Below, one piece after another: positions 1 through 5,724 of a stretch of 9,821 nucleotides of DNA. The translations under genes were made by a program, and so were the position numbers. The DNA is from Rhodobacteraceae bacterium UBA3087 (GTDB lineage Bacteria; Pseudomonadota; Alphaproteobacteria; Rhodobacterales; Rhodobacteraceae): NCBI GenBank assembly GCA_002367285.1, contig DFBF01000245.1, positions 1-9,821 on the forward strand. Direction: 5' to 3'. How positions within the stretch are numbered: the first letter of the stretch is position 1; each line of letters starts with the position of its first letter. Under the pieces are notes generated by a model that was not told where the DNA came from, searched no databases, and worked only from the letters and a program-made list of their open reading frames with translations.

Positions 1-848
1 TGCACGGCGGGCTCATACCCGCGAAACAGGCGCAGCATTTCAGGTTCCGAGCGTAGGCGTTGTTCCGCGTTAGGTTGAGCAAGGCGGCCCAGCGCATCGA
101 CCCGTGTGCTGGTGCGGATGGCGGTCAGCACGTCAACCATACGGCGGCGTTTTGAGTGGTGCATGATCGGCGCGGCGCTGGCGACAAGGGGGATATCCAG
201 CTGCTGTGCCAAGGCGGACAGGTCGGTGAAATGCTGTGGATCGCGCCCGTCATATCGCGGTGCCATCACCAGGTGGACATGCCCGGCAAAGCGGCGCATC
301 AAGCGGCGCGCCTGCCCGACCCACGGGTCTGCGCCGGGCCGATCTGTGCCCGCATGGGGCACCGTTTCCCGGGGCGGGTGCAGCAGCAGTTCACTTCCCG
401 CGCCCCAGTCCAGAAGGTCAGGCAGACGCAGCAGGCAGGAGCCCTTTTCGCTGCGCCGTCGCCCCAGGGTGATCAGGCGTGACAGGCGCCCCCAGGCGGC
501 ACGGTCACGGGGCATAACAGTGACGGAAAACCCGTCCTCTAATACAATCCTGGCGGCGGGCAGCAGGCGAGGCACAGTGCTGATGGATTGCGAGGGCGGC
601 CGCGGGATATGCGCGGGACGGGGTGGCCCGATCGGGCCATGTTCGGCCTCAAACGCCAGACGCAGGCGCACCTGACGCGCCACCTCGCGCACGGCCACAT
701 GGGCGCGCACGATGCCCGCCACGGAATTCACATCGGCAATGGCCAGCGCCGGGATGCCCATGGCGGCGGCCCGTGCCACGTATTCCTCGGCGTGCGAGCC
801 GCCGGTGAGGAAGGTAAAGTTCGATGTTATGGACAGTTCGGCAAACAT
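1..848 (-). CDS. dnaE2: Error-prone DNA polymerase DnaE2 (ImuC), N-terminal part, cut by window edge
   Basis: Translating the minus strand from the ATG at 848 gives an open frame of 282 residues that runs off the left edge. It begins MFAELSITSNFTFLTGGSHA and continues with PALAIADVNSVAGIVRAH (residues 33-50), the PHP-domain start characteristic of DnaE2/ImuC-type C-family polymerases. Further in, DRAAWGRLSRLITLGRRRSE and the block around VDVLTAIRTST also fit the family. His19 and Asp39 lie where PHP-domain residues are conserved. Full-length family members are about 1,000-1,100 residues, so roughly a quarter is visible and the polymerase core is outside the window. Known role: mutagenic translesion synthesis in the SOS response, working with ImuA and ImuB. 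Here the gene just upstream is an unrelated secreted protein, so it is not directly behind imuB as in the usual cassette. An in-frame GTG two codons upstream is an alternative start. No Shine-Dalgarno sequence is seen. Confidence 0.93.
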   Translation of the reverse strand, partial: MFAELSITSNFTFLTGGSHAEEYVARAAAMGIPALAIADVNSVAGIVRAHVAVREVARQVRLRLAFEAEHGPIGPPRPAHIPRPPSQSISTVPRLLPAARIVLEDGFSVTVMPRDRAAWGRLSRLITLGRRRSEKGSCLLRLPDLLDWGAGSELLLHPPRETVPHAGTDRPGADPWVGQARRLMRRFAGHVHLVMAPRYDGRDPQHFTDLSALAQQLDIPLVASAAPIMHHSKRRRMVDVLTAIRTSTRVDALGRLAQPNAEQRLRSEPEMLRLFRGYEPAV

Positions 849-854
849 ACGCAC

Positions 855-883
855 AGTATATTCATGTTTTGTTCTTATGTTGA
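855..883 (-). promoter_or_regulatory. dnaE2 promoter with LexA-type SOS box
   Basis: On the minus strand a -35-like TCAACA (883-878) and a -10 TATACT (860-855, 5 of 6 to consensus) are separated by exactly 17 bp. Within the spacer, GAAC-N7-GAAT (874-860) matches the alphaproteobacterial LexA box GAAC-N7-GAAC (equivalently GTTC-N7-GTTC) in all but one base. It touches the -10, where bound LexA would block polymerase. The A of the dnaE2 ATG is the seventh base after the -10, so transcription would start at or within a base or so of the start codon, giving a leaderless mRNA. The box and spacing are visible; LexA control is inferred from the family. Confidence 0.68.
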
Positions 884-907
884 GTCTGTGCGTGGTCTCC
901 GTTGAAT

Positions 908-1399
908 TCAGCGCTGTGGCAAGGGTGACACGCAGCGTTCGCCCCGAAAACACGCTGCGATCTGGTCGGTAACTTGTTGGGATGGTGTACCAAATGCGAA
1001 ACCGCCGCAGGGGTTGACCTCTAGCAGATACCCGCTGTCGGTCTGTTTCAGGAAGGTCAGATAGTCAATATCCGGGGTCAGACTGCTGCACCACGGCCCG
1101 AAACACTGCACGTTGATGCGAATCGTCCGGTCAAACGGCGCGGTGAACCCGTCGCGGGTCAGGGAATGGCCCGTCAGGGTGCCTTGGAACAGTGTATCGG
1201 GCGGTGTGTCCTGTTGATGTTCCCAATCGGTGACGGGCAGCTTGCCGTCGTCAAAGGTCAGATCGCCCAGCACCACGACATAACTGTCATCGGATTTCGC
1301 TGCGTCGTGATAGGCCAGCACCGCGTCATAGGGCATGCAGGACAGGGCAAGCGCAGGGCTGGGCAGGCACAAAGCCAGGGCTGTCAAAAGGGCCTTCAC
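908..1399 (-). CDS. Secreted cysteine-rich protein of unknown function
   Basis: This 163-residue protein starts with a typical Sec signal peptide: MKALL, a hydrophobic stretch, then a likely signal peptidase I site after SPALA near residue 18. The base before Cys21 does not form a good lipobox (ALSC), so a soluble periplasmic or secreted protein is more likely than a lipoprotein. The mature part has six cysteines (21, 99, 104, 131, 150, 156), fitting disulfides. The pattern of an N-terminal cysteine, a hydrophobic strand (SYVVVLGDLTF, residues 39-49) and a later WCSSL...YLTFL...YLLEVNPCGGFAF block loosely recalls bacterial NTR/TIMP-like OB-fold proteins; this is inference only. The start is GTG at 1399, overlapping the rppH stop as GTGA, which suggests translational coupling. 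I see no strong Shine-Dalgarno sequence. Function unknown. Confidence 0.8.
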   Translation of the reverse strand: MKALLTALALCLPSPALALSCMPYDAVLAYHDAAKSDDSYVVVLGDLTFDDGKLPVTDWEHQQDTPPDTLFQGTLTGHSLTRDGFTAPFDRTIRINVQCFGPWCSSLTPDIDYLTFLKQTDSGYLLEVNPCGGFAFGTPSQQVTDQIAACFRGERCVSPLPQR

Positions 1400-1890
1400 A
1401 GCTGCCGCTCAAAATGGCCCACGACCTGGGTGTAAATCTCGCGTTTGAAGGGCACGATCTTGTCGGCCACCTCGCGCGCGGGCAGCCAGGTCCAGCGCGA
1501 GAACTCAGGGTGCGCGGTGGCGATATTCACCTGATCGTCGCGACCATGGAACCGCAGCAGGAACCAGCGTTGTTTCTGGCCACGAAACCGCCCCTTCCAG
1601 ATCCTTGGCACCACGTCATGGGGCAAATCATACGGCAGCCAGTCGGGCATTTCGGCCTCGACCGTCACCAGATCGGGGGTCACGCCGGTTTCCTCCCACA
1701 GCTCGCGCAGGGCGGCGGCGCGGGGGTCTTCGCCCTTGTCGACACCACCCTGAGGCATCTGCCAGGCGGTTGCGGTGCCAAGGCGTGGCGCGTCAATGCG
1801 TTCGCCGACGAAAACCTTGCCATCGGCATTGGCCAGCATGATGCCGACACAGGGGCGATAGGGCAGTTTGGCAATGTCGTCGGGGGTCAT
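1396..1890 (-). CDS. rppH: RNA pyrophosphohydrolase, Nudix family
   Basis: This 164-residue protein carries a complete Nudix box from Gly48 to Val70: GGVDKGE, seven residues, then RELWEETGV, with the metal-binding glutamates 63, 66 and 67 intact. YRPCVGIMLAN near the N-terminus, WQMPQGGVD just before the box, the WLPYDLP and GQKQRWFLLRF segments, and the C-terminal FKREIYTQVVGHF are typical of RppH/IalA proteins, which are usually about 160 residues. The enzyme removes pyrophosphate from the 5' triphosphate of mRNA (and may hydrolyse dinucleoside polyphosphates), exposing transcripts to RNase E-type decay in the cytoplasm. The ATG at 1890 is preceded by AGGAGA at good spacing. It begins 27 bp after the lrp stop and overlaps the next gene by 4 bp, so it may be transcribed from the lrp promoter. 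No separate promoter is obvious in the 27 bp. Confidence 0.94.
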   Translation of the reverse strand: MTPDDIAKLPYRPCVGIMLANADGKVFVGERIDAPRLGTATAWQMPQGGVDKGEDPRAAALRELWEETGVTPDLVTVEAEMPDWLPYDLPHDVVPRIWKGRFRGQKQRWFLLRFHGRDDQVNIATAHPEFSRWTWLPAREVADKIVPFKREIYTQVVGHFERQL

Positions 1891-1917
1891 GGGGTTCTCC
1901 TGATGTTATCCGCCAAT

Positions 1918-2463
1918 CTAGGGATTTACGGCCGTATTTCCAGTGGTCAATTCTGCGGTCAATTCGTCCGAAATCCCGCCCTGGATGGGGCGTTCCAGAT
2001 AGGTCGACAGCACCACATAGCTGCGCGTCGTGACCACGTTGGGGACGGCATAGAGCCGTTCCAGCAGGCGCTCCATCGCCATGCCGTCACGCAGGCGGAC
2101 CTTGATCAACAGGCAGGTGTCACCGGCGACACCGTGGATTTCTTCGACCTCGGGGAACCGCTCCAACGCCATGATCGGGTCGGTTTTGCCAAAGCCGCGC
2201 ACATCGACGTGGATGAAGGCCAGAAAGGATTTTCCCAGCGCGACCGGGTCGATCAACGCGACCGTGCCCTTGATCCGCCCGTTGGATTTCAACCGCTTGA
2301 CCCGTTCATGCACGGCGGGGGCGGACAGGCCGACCAGAGCGCCCAGATCCTGAAATGATCGTTCGGCGTCCTGTGCCAGCGCGCTTAAGATTCTTCGGTC
2401 GATCTGGTCAATCGGGCGCGGATCAGACCTGGTGCGCCGAACGTCATTCGTTTCTTTTGCCAT
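1918..2463 (-). CDS. Lrp/AsnC family transcriptional regulator
   Basis: The 181-residue product has an N-terminal winged helix-turn-helix at about residues 18-67 (IDQIDRRILSALAQDAERS, then DLGALVGLSAPAVHERVKRL) and a RAM/ligand-binding domain at about 78-160 with GVAGDTCLLIKVR. This is the Lrp/AsnC plan; family members are usually 150-170 residues and the extra length is short tails at both ends. Members bind amino acids or related small molecules, assemble as dimers to octamers and usually control a neighbouring transport or catabolic gene as well as themselves. Here the gene diverges from an MFS exporter and rhodanese operon, the likely targets. The ligand cannot be read from sequence. The start at 2463 has only a distant GAGGG, so a slightly different start is possible. 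Confidence 0.92.
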   Translation of the reverse strand: MAKETNDVRRTRSDPRPIDQIDRRILSALAQDAERSFQDLGALVGLSAPAVHERVKRLKSNGRIKGTVALIDPVALGKSFLAFIHVDVRGFGKTDPIMALERFPEVEEIHGVAGDTCLLIKVRLRDGMAMERLLERLYAVPNVVTTRSYVVLSTYLERPIQGGISDELTAELTTGNTAVNP

Positions 2464-2478
2464 GGGTCATTCGCCCTC

Positions 2479-2507
2479 TTGCAGAATATACTTCGGCATT
2501 CTAGCGA
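2479..2507 (+). promoter_or_regulatory. Possible MFS operon promoter (weak)
   Basis: Plus-strand TTGCAG (2479-2484) and TAGCGA (2502-2507) are spaced by 17 bp and would start transcription about 20 bp before the exporter ATG. The -10 is poor, which would fit a promoter needing an activator such as the divergent Lrp-type regulator. The AGAAT/ATTCT inverted repeat lies in its spacer. No better plus-strand promoter is seen in the 72-bp gap. Confidence 0.25.
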
Positions 2508-2525
2508 TCAGACAGAACAGATCAA
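2483..2525 (-). promoter_or_regulatory. lrp promoter and candidate Lrp operator in the divergent intergenic region
   Basis: On the minus strand TTGATC (2525-2520), a 16-bp spacer and TAGAAT (2503-2498, 5 of 6 to TATAAT) form a good promoter for the regulator. An inverted repeat AGAAT-N10-ATTCT (2483-2487 and 2498-2502) overlaps that -10. Allowing one gap, the arms extend as GC(T)AGAAT, a size and symmetry suitable for an Lrp/AsnC dimer. Binding there would autorepress lrp and also sit in the MFS promoter region on the other strand. The symmetry is directly visible; the regulator-site pairing is inference. Confidence 0.5.
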
Positions 2526-2535
2526 TGGTGCTGTG

Positions 2536-3684
2536 ATGAATCCGATCCTTCTTTTGACCCTGGCCGTGGGGCTTGTCGGCTCAAACTCTCTGGTGTTGTC
2601 ACCTTTGGCGGGCGAGGTCGCGGCGTCCTTTGCCCCACGCACGCCCGAAGAGGTGATGATCGCCTCGGCCATCTATGGTGGCGGGGTGGCGATTTCGGCC
2701 CTGGTGCTGGCACCGCACGCGGACCGGGTCGGGCTGCGCAATGCATTGTTGTGGGGGCTGATGGTGCTGACGGGCGCGATGGGCCTGTCCGCCCTGGCGC
2801 CGACGTTGGTGACCCTGTGCCTGGCGCAGGCTGTGGCGGGCGCGGCGGCGGGCATCTGCCTGCCTGCGACCTATGGTCTGGCCGCCGAAATCGCCCCAAA
2901 AGGGCGCGAGGCCGAAACCCTGGGCAAAGTGATCGTTGGCTGGACGATTTCCATGGTGGCGGGTGTGACCCTGTCGGCGCTGTTGGCCGATCTGGCCAGC
3001 TGGCGCGTGGTCTTCGCGGTGCTGGCGGCGTTCGGCGTGGCGGCGGCCTGGCTGTTGGCCAAACACACAGACGCGACCAGGCCCACGGGTGCCAGCAAAC
3101 CGCCCCCGCCCTGGGTCACGTTGCGCATCCCCGGGGTCGCCTCGGGCTTGGTGGCCGTGGCGATGTTCATGGCGGCATTTTATGGTGTCTATGCCTATCT
3201 GGGCACGCATCTGACCCAAACTCTGGGCATGTCGACGGCAACAGTCGGGCTGGTCACGCTGAGCTATGGTGCGGGCTTTGGTCTGGCTGCGCCGTTGGAC
3301 CGGGTGGTGGACCGGCTTGGCGCGGCACGCATGACGCCGCTGGTGTTGGGGGCGGTTGCTGTGGAGTACCTGCTCATCGCCGCGATGCAATCCAGTGCCT
3401 TGGGCCTTTTGATCACCGCCTTCAGCTGGGGCATCTTTCAGCATCTGGGCCTGAACCTGTTGATCGGCCGCCTGGCCGCCATCGATCCGTCACGCCGCGC
3501 GGCGATCATGGGGCTGAACAGCTCGGTCACCTATGGGGCGATGTTTCTGGGCACGGCGGGGTTCAAACCGGTGTTTCTGGCCTGGGGCCATGGCGGGACC
3601 GCCACCCTTGCCGCGCTGTGCCTGGTTGCGGCAATTGTCGTGACCCTTGCGGCTTTGCGTCCCTTGCAACACCCGGCACAATGA
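2536..3684 (+). CDS. MFS transporter, DHA1-like exporter
   Basis: From the ATG at 2536 this is a 382-residue, very hydrophobic protein compatible with 12 transmembrane helices. The loop after the second helix reads APHADRVGLRN, a recognisable though degenerate form of the MFS motif A (GxLADRxGxR), and AGICLPATYGLAAEIAP with the following GKVIVGWTISMVAG resembles the TM4-TM5 region of drug:H+ antiporter-1 family proteins. Such proteins export drugs, amino acids, sugars or metabolites across the inner membrane; the substrate is unknown here. The frame is open back to a TTG at 2479, but those extra residues are polar and overlap the promoter region, so 2536 (or the adjacent GTG at 2533) is preferred; neither has a clear Shine-Dalgarno sequence. 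Divergent from the Lrp-type gene and followed by a rhodanese. Confidence 0.88.
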   Translation: MNPILLLTLAVGLVGSNSLVLSPLAGEVAASFAPRTPEEVMIASAIYGGGVAISALVLAPHADRVGLRNALLWGLMVLTGAMGLSALAPTLVTLCLAQAVAGAAAGICLPATYGLAAEIAPKGREAETLGKVIVGWTISMVAGVTLSALLADLASWRVVFAVLAAFGVAAAWLLAKHTDATRPTGASKPPPPWVTLRIPGVASGLVAVAMFMAAFYGVYAYLGTHLTQTLGMSTATVGLVTLSYGAGFGLAAPLDRVVDRLGAARMTPLVLGAVAVEYLLIAAMQSSALGLLITAFSWGIFQHLGLNLLIGRLAAIDPSRRAAIMGLNSSVTYGAMFLGTAGFKPVFLAWGHGGTATLAALCLVAAIVVTLAALRPLQHPAQ

Positions 3685-3716
3685 CACATCCTGTCACCGA
3701 AACGACCGGAGACATC

Positions 3717-4124
3717 ATGCGAAAACTGACAACATCCGCCGCCGATCTGGTCGCCCAATCCCGCGCCCGGATCGAAGAGGTCGAGACCCCCGATCTGATC
3801 GACATGGTCGAAGATCCGAGCGTCGTCATCGTCGACCTGCGCGACATTCGCGAACGGCAACGCGCGGGGTTTATCCCCGGTGCATTCCACTGCCCACGCG
3901 GCATGGCGGAATTCTGGATCGACCCGGACAGCCCCTATTTCAAAGAGGTGTTCGGCCAGGAGGACAAGACCTTTGTCTTTCACTGCGCGTCGGGTTGGCG
4001 GTCGGCCATCACGGTGGCGCAGTTGAACGACATGGGCTTTGATTGCGCCCACCTGCGCGAAGGTTTTTCAACCTGGGAGGCCCAGGGCGGGCCTGTGGAA
4101 CGGTCAGACCTGGATTGGGAATGA
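3717..4124 (+). CDS. Single-domain rhodanese-like protein (sulfurtransferase)
   Basis: The 135-residue protein is one rhodanese domain: VVIVDLRDIRERQRAGFIPGAFHCPRG is the typical first half (residues 36-62), and the active-site loop is CASGWRS with Cys90 as the predicted persulfide-forming residue. The FSTWEAQGGPVE ending is also typical. Stand-alone rhodaneses of this kind carry sulfane sulfur between thiol donors and acceptors in the cytoplasm. I chose the ATG at 3717 because GGAG sits 5 bp upstream. An in-frame ATG at 3681 overlaps the transporter stop as ATGA and would add 12 residues, so coupled initiation there is possible. Either way it is in one operon with the exporter. The native donor and acceptor are unknown. 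Confidence 0.9.
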   Translation: MRKLTTSAADLVAQSRARIEEVETPDLIDMVEDPSVVIVDLRDIRERQRAGFIPGAFHCPRGMAEFWIDPDSPYFKEVFGQEDKTFVFHCASGWRSAITVAQLNDMGFDCAHLREGFSTWEAQGGPVERSDLDWE

Positions 4125-4260
4125 TCAGCCGTCCAGCGGTTTGACCATCAAATCTCTGATGCTTGCACATCGGCCCTCATCCCAGCCAAGATGCTGATAT
4201 AATGCGACGTTATTCGGCATACCCACATGGGTCGCCAGGTGCAATTCGGTTAAACGACGC
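4125..4260 (-). pseudogene. C-terminal remnant of a GNAT-family N-acetyltransferase
   Basis: Read on the minus strand and ending at the TGA 4127-4125, the frame encodes RRLTELHLATHVGMPNNVAL followed by YQHLGWDEG, a short linker, then RDLMVKPLDG. The N-x-x-A-L-Y-x-x-L-G-(F/W) segment and the closing M-x-K-x-L are the hallmark end of GNAT acetyltransferases. Nothing upstream supplies the acetyl-CoA binding half: the frame stays open but runs into palindromic repeat sequence and the end of ctpA, and no start or further GNAT-like sequence is seen. Two TTA leucine codons and low GC contrast with the neighbours. I interpret it as the tail of a decayed or truncated gene rather than a working protein. 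Confidence 0.6.
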
Positions 4261-4282
4261 TCCGGAAATCCGAACGCCGCGA

Positions 4283-4367
4283 GGCCACCGGCGCCAAATT
4301 TTTTGCAAAAAATTTCACCTGCGGGGCGGTGGCCGGTTTTCTGGCGAAAACCGGCGGGGCGCCCCGC
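4283..4367. repeat. Compound palindromic element (REP/MITE-like)
   Basis: Three nested or adjacent inverted repeats fill this stretch. A perfect 20-bp palindrome AAATTTTTTGCAAAAAATTT occupies 4296-4315. GGCCACCG (4283-4290) and CGGTGGCC (4327-4334) flank it as 8-bp arms. GCGGGGCG (4321-4328) and CGCCCCGC (4360-4367) enclose a 10-bp stem GCCGGTTTTC/GAAAACCGGC (4332-4341 and 4346-4355) with a 4-base loop. This density of symmetry is more than a simple terminator needs and suggests an interspersed palindromic repeat. It lies next to the GNAT remnant. Whether other copies exist cannot be told from this window. Confidence 0.6.
4299..4367 (-). terminator. Probable intrinsic terminator of the gpmI-envC-ctpA run
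   Basis: Reading the minus strand after the ctpA stop (4380), the GC-rich nested hairpin (arms 4367-4360 and 4328-4321, inner 10-bp stem) is followed after a few bases by GAAATTTTTT, giving a run of six Ts at 4304-4299. This fits a rho-independent terminator at the expected distance from ctpA. On the plus strand no T-run follows the hairpin, so termination of the rhodanese operon is less clear, although the AT palindrome could contribute. Confidence 0.6.
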
Positions 4368-4379
4368 AAGCCATAGCGT

Positions 4380-5717
4380 TTAGTCTGCCGTTGCGATGGT
4401 CGACAGGCCTTTCAGCAGGTCAACCGCATAGGACAGTTGGAAGTCGTCTTCGCGCAGTTTGGCGGCTTCTTCCGCTGCGGCGCGTTCTTCTTCAATCTGG
4501 CGGATTTCGTCCTCGGTCAGGCTGTCGTTATTCAGGCTGCCGCGCAGATCGGCTTCGGAGCGACGACGGGGGCCTTCGGCCTCGTCTTCTTCCGTCGCAG
4601 CGGGCTGGCGCAGGGGCTGTTCCACCAAGATGTCGGGCGACACGCCCAGCGCCTGGATCGAACGACCCGACGGGGTGTAATACCGCGCGGTGGTCAGGCG
4701 CATGGCCCCTTCACCGCGCAACGGCATGACCGTCTGGACCGAACCTTTGCCAAAGCTCTTTTCACCGACCACAATGGCGCGGTGGTGATCTTGCAGCGCA
4801 CCGGCAACGATTTCCGATGCCGACGCCGAGCCGCCGTTGATCAGAACCACCATCGGCAGACCTTCGGCCAGATCGCCCGGACGGGCGTTGGCGCGGTCGC
4901 TTTCTTCGGGGTTGCGGCCCCGGGTCGACACGATTTCACCGGTTTCCAGGAACGCGTCAGACACCGCGATGGCCTGGTTCAGCAAGCCGCCGGGGTTGTT
5001 GCGCAGGTCCAGCACAAAGCCTTCGACCTTGTCGATGCCGCCCAGGGCTTCGACTTCGCGCGCCAGACCTTCGGCCATGTTGGAATAGGTCTGATCGTTG
5101 AACGTCGTCACGCGCAGCACAACCGTGTTGCCCACGGTGCGCACCGTGGCCGCCGTCAGTTTGATCGTGTCGCGAATGATCGACACGTCAAACGGTTCAT
5201 CCGCGCCTTCGCGCACCACGGTGATGATGATTTCCGATCCGACCGGACCGCGCATCAATTCCACCGCTTCGTCCAGGCCCAGGCCCAACAGGCTTTCGCC
5301 ATCCACATGGGTGATGAAGTCGCCCGACAGCATGCCAGCTTCGTCCGCCGGGGTGCCATCCATGGGCGACACGACTTTTACAAAGCCTTCTTCCTGGGTG
5401 ACTTCGATACCCAGACCACCGAACGATCCGCGCGTTTGCACGCGCATGTCTTCGGCATCATCGGGCGGCAGGTAATTCGAATGCGGATCAAGCGAACTGA
5501 GCATGCCATTGATGGCCGCTTCGATCAGGTCGGCCTCGTCCACCTCGGACACATACTGCGCCCGGATGCGTTCAAATACGTCACCGAACAGATCCAGCTG
5601 TTCATAGACCGTTGTATTGCGTTCGGCGCTTTGCGCCACCAGCGGGCCAGCCACTTGCGTGGTCAGGACGACGCCCGCCAGGGTGCCGCCAACCGCGGCC
5701 ATCACGAACTTTTTCAT
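4380..5717 (-). CDS. ctpA: C-terminal processing protease, S41 family, periplasmic
   Basis: The 445-residue protein has an N-terminal signal or anchor segment (FVMAAVGGTLAGVVLTTQVAG, residues about 4-24). A helical tail-specific-protease region follows, with LDPHSNYLPPDD at 76-87. A PDZ domain lies at about 98-170 (GSFGGLGIEVTQEEGFVKVV), and then the S41 catalytic core. The Ser/Lys dyad is visible: Ser299 in GGSASASEI and Lys324 in SFGKGSVQT, 25 residues apart as in E. coli Prc. FVLDLRNNPGGLL (234-246) is the conserved substrate-cleft strand. The C-terminal tail (about 370-425) is acidic and probably coiled. Such enzymes trim envelope proteins from their C-termini, often including cell-wall hydrolases. 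It begins 7 bp after the EnvC-like stop, with AAGGA overlapping that stop, so it belongs to the same operon; pairing with an amidase activator suggests shared cell-wall duties. Confidence 0.95.
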   Translation of the reverse strand: MKKFVMAAVGGTLAGVVLTTQVAGPLVAQSAERNTTVYEQLDLFGDVFERIRAQYVSEVDEADLIEAAINGMLSSLDPHSNYLPPDDAEDMRVQTRGSFGGLGIEVTQEEGFVKVVSPMDGTPADEAGMLSGDFITHVDGESLLGLGLDEAVELMRGPVGSEIIITVVREGADEPFDVSIIRDTIKLTAATVRTVGNTVVLRVTTFNDQTYSNMAEGLAREVEALGGIDKVEGFVLDLRNNPGGLLNQAIAVSDAFLETGEIVSTRGRNPEESDRANARPGDLAEGLPMVVLINGGSASASEIVAGALQDHHRAIVVGEKSFGKGSVQTVMPLRGEGAMRLTTARYYTPSGRSIQALGVSPDILVEQPLRQPAATEEDEAEGPRRRSEADLRGSLNNDSLTEDEIRQIEEERAAAEEAAKLREDDFQLSYAVDLLKGLSTIATAD

Positions 5718-5724
5718 CTCGATT

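Noticed and set aside
106..972. Several overlapping plus-strand frames at the left end
   Set aside because: All are shadows of the minus-strand dnaE2 frame; only the minus-strand translation shows family motifs.
1414..2358. 314-codon plus-strand frame across rppH and lrp
   Set aside because: It is antisense to two recognised genes and has no recognisable domain.
2479..2535. TTG start for the MFS transporter
   Set aside because: The added residues are polar, unlike the start of TM1, and overlap the divergent promoter and operator region.
2751..3716. Upstream extension of the rhodanese frame through the MFS gene
   Set aside because: The frame is open by chance inside the transporter; its sequence is Gly/Arg/Trp-rich and unlike any domain. 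The rhodanese starts at 3717 (or 3681).
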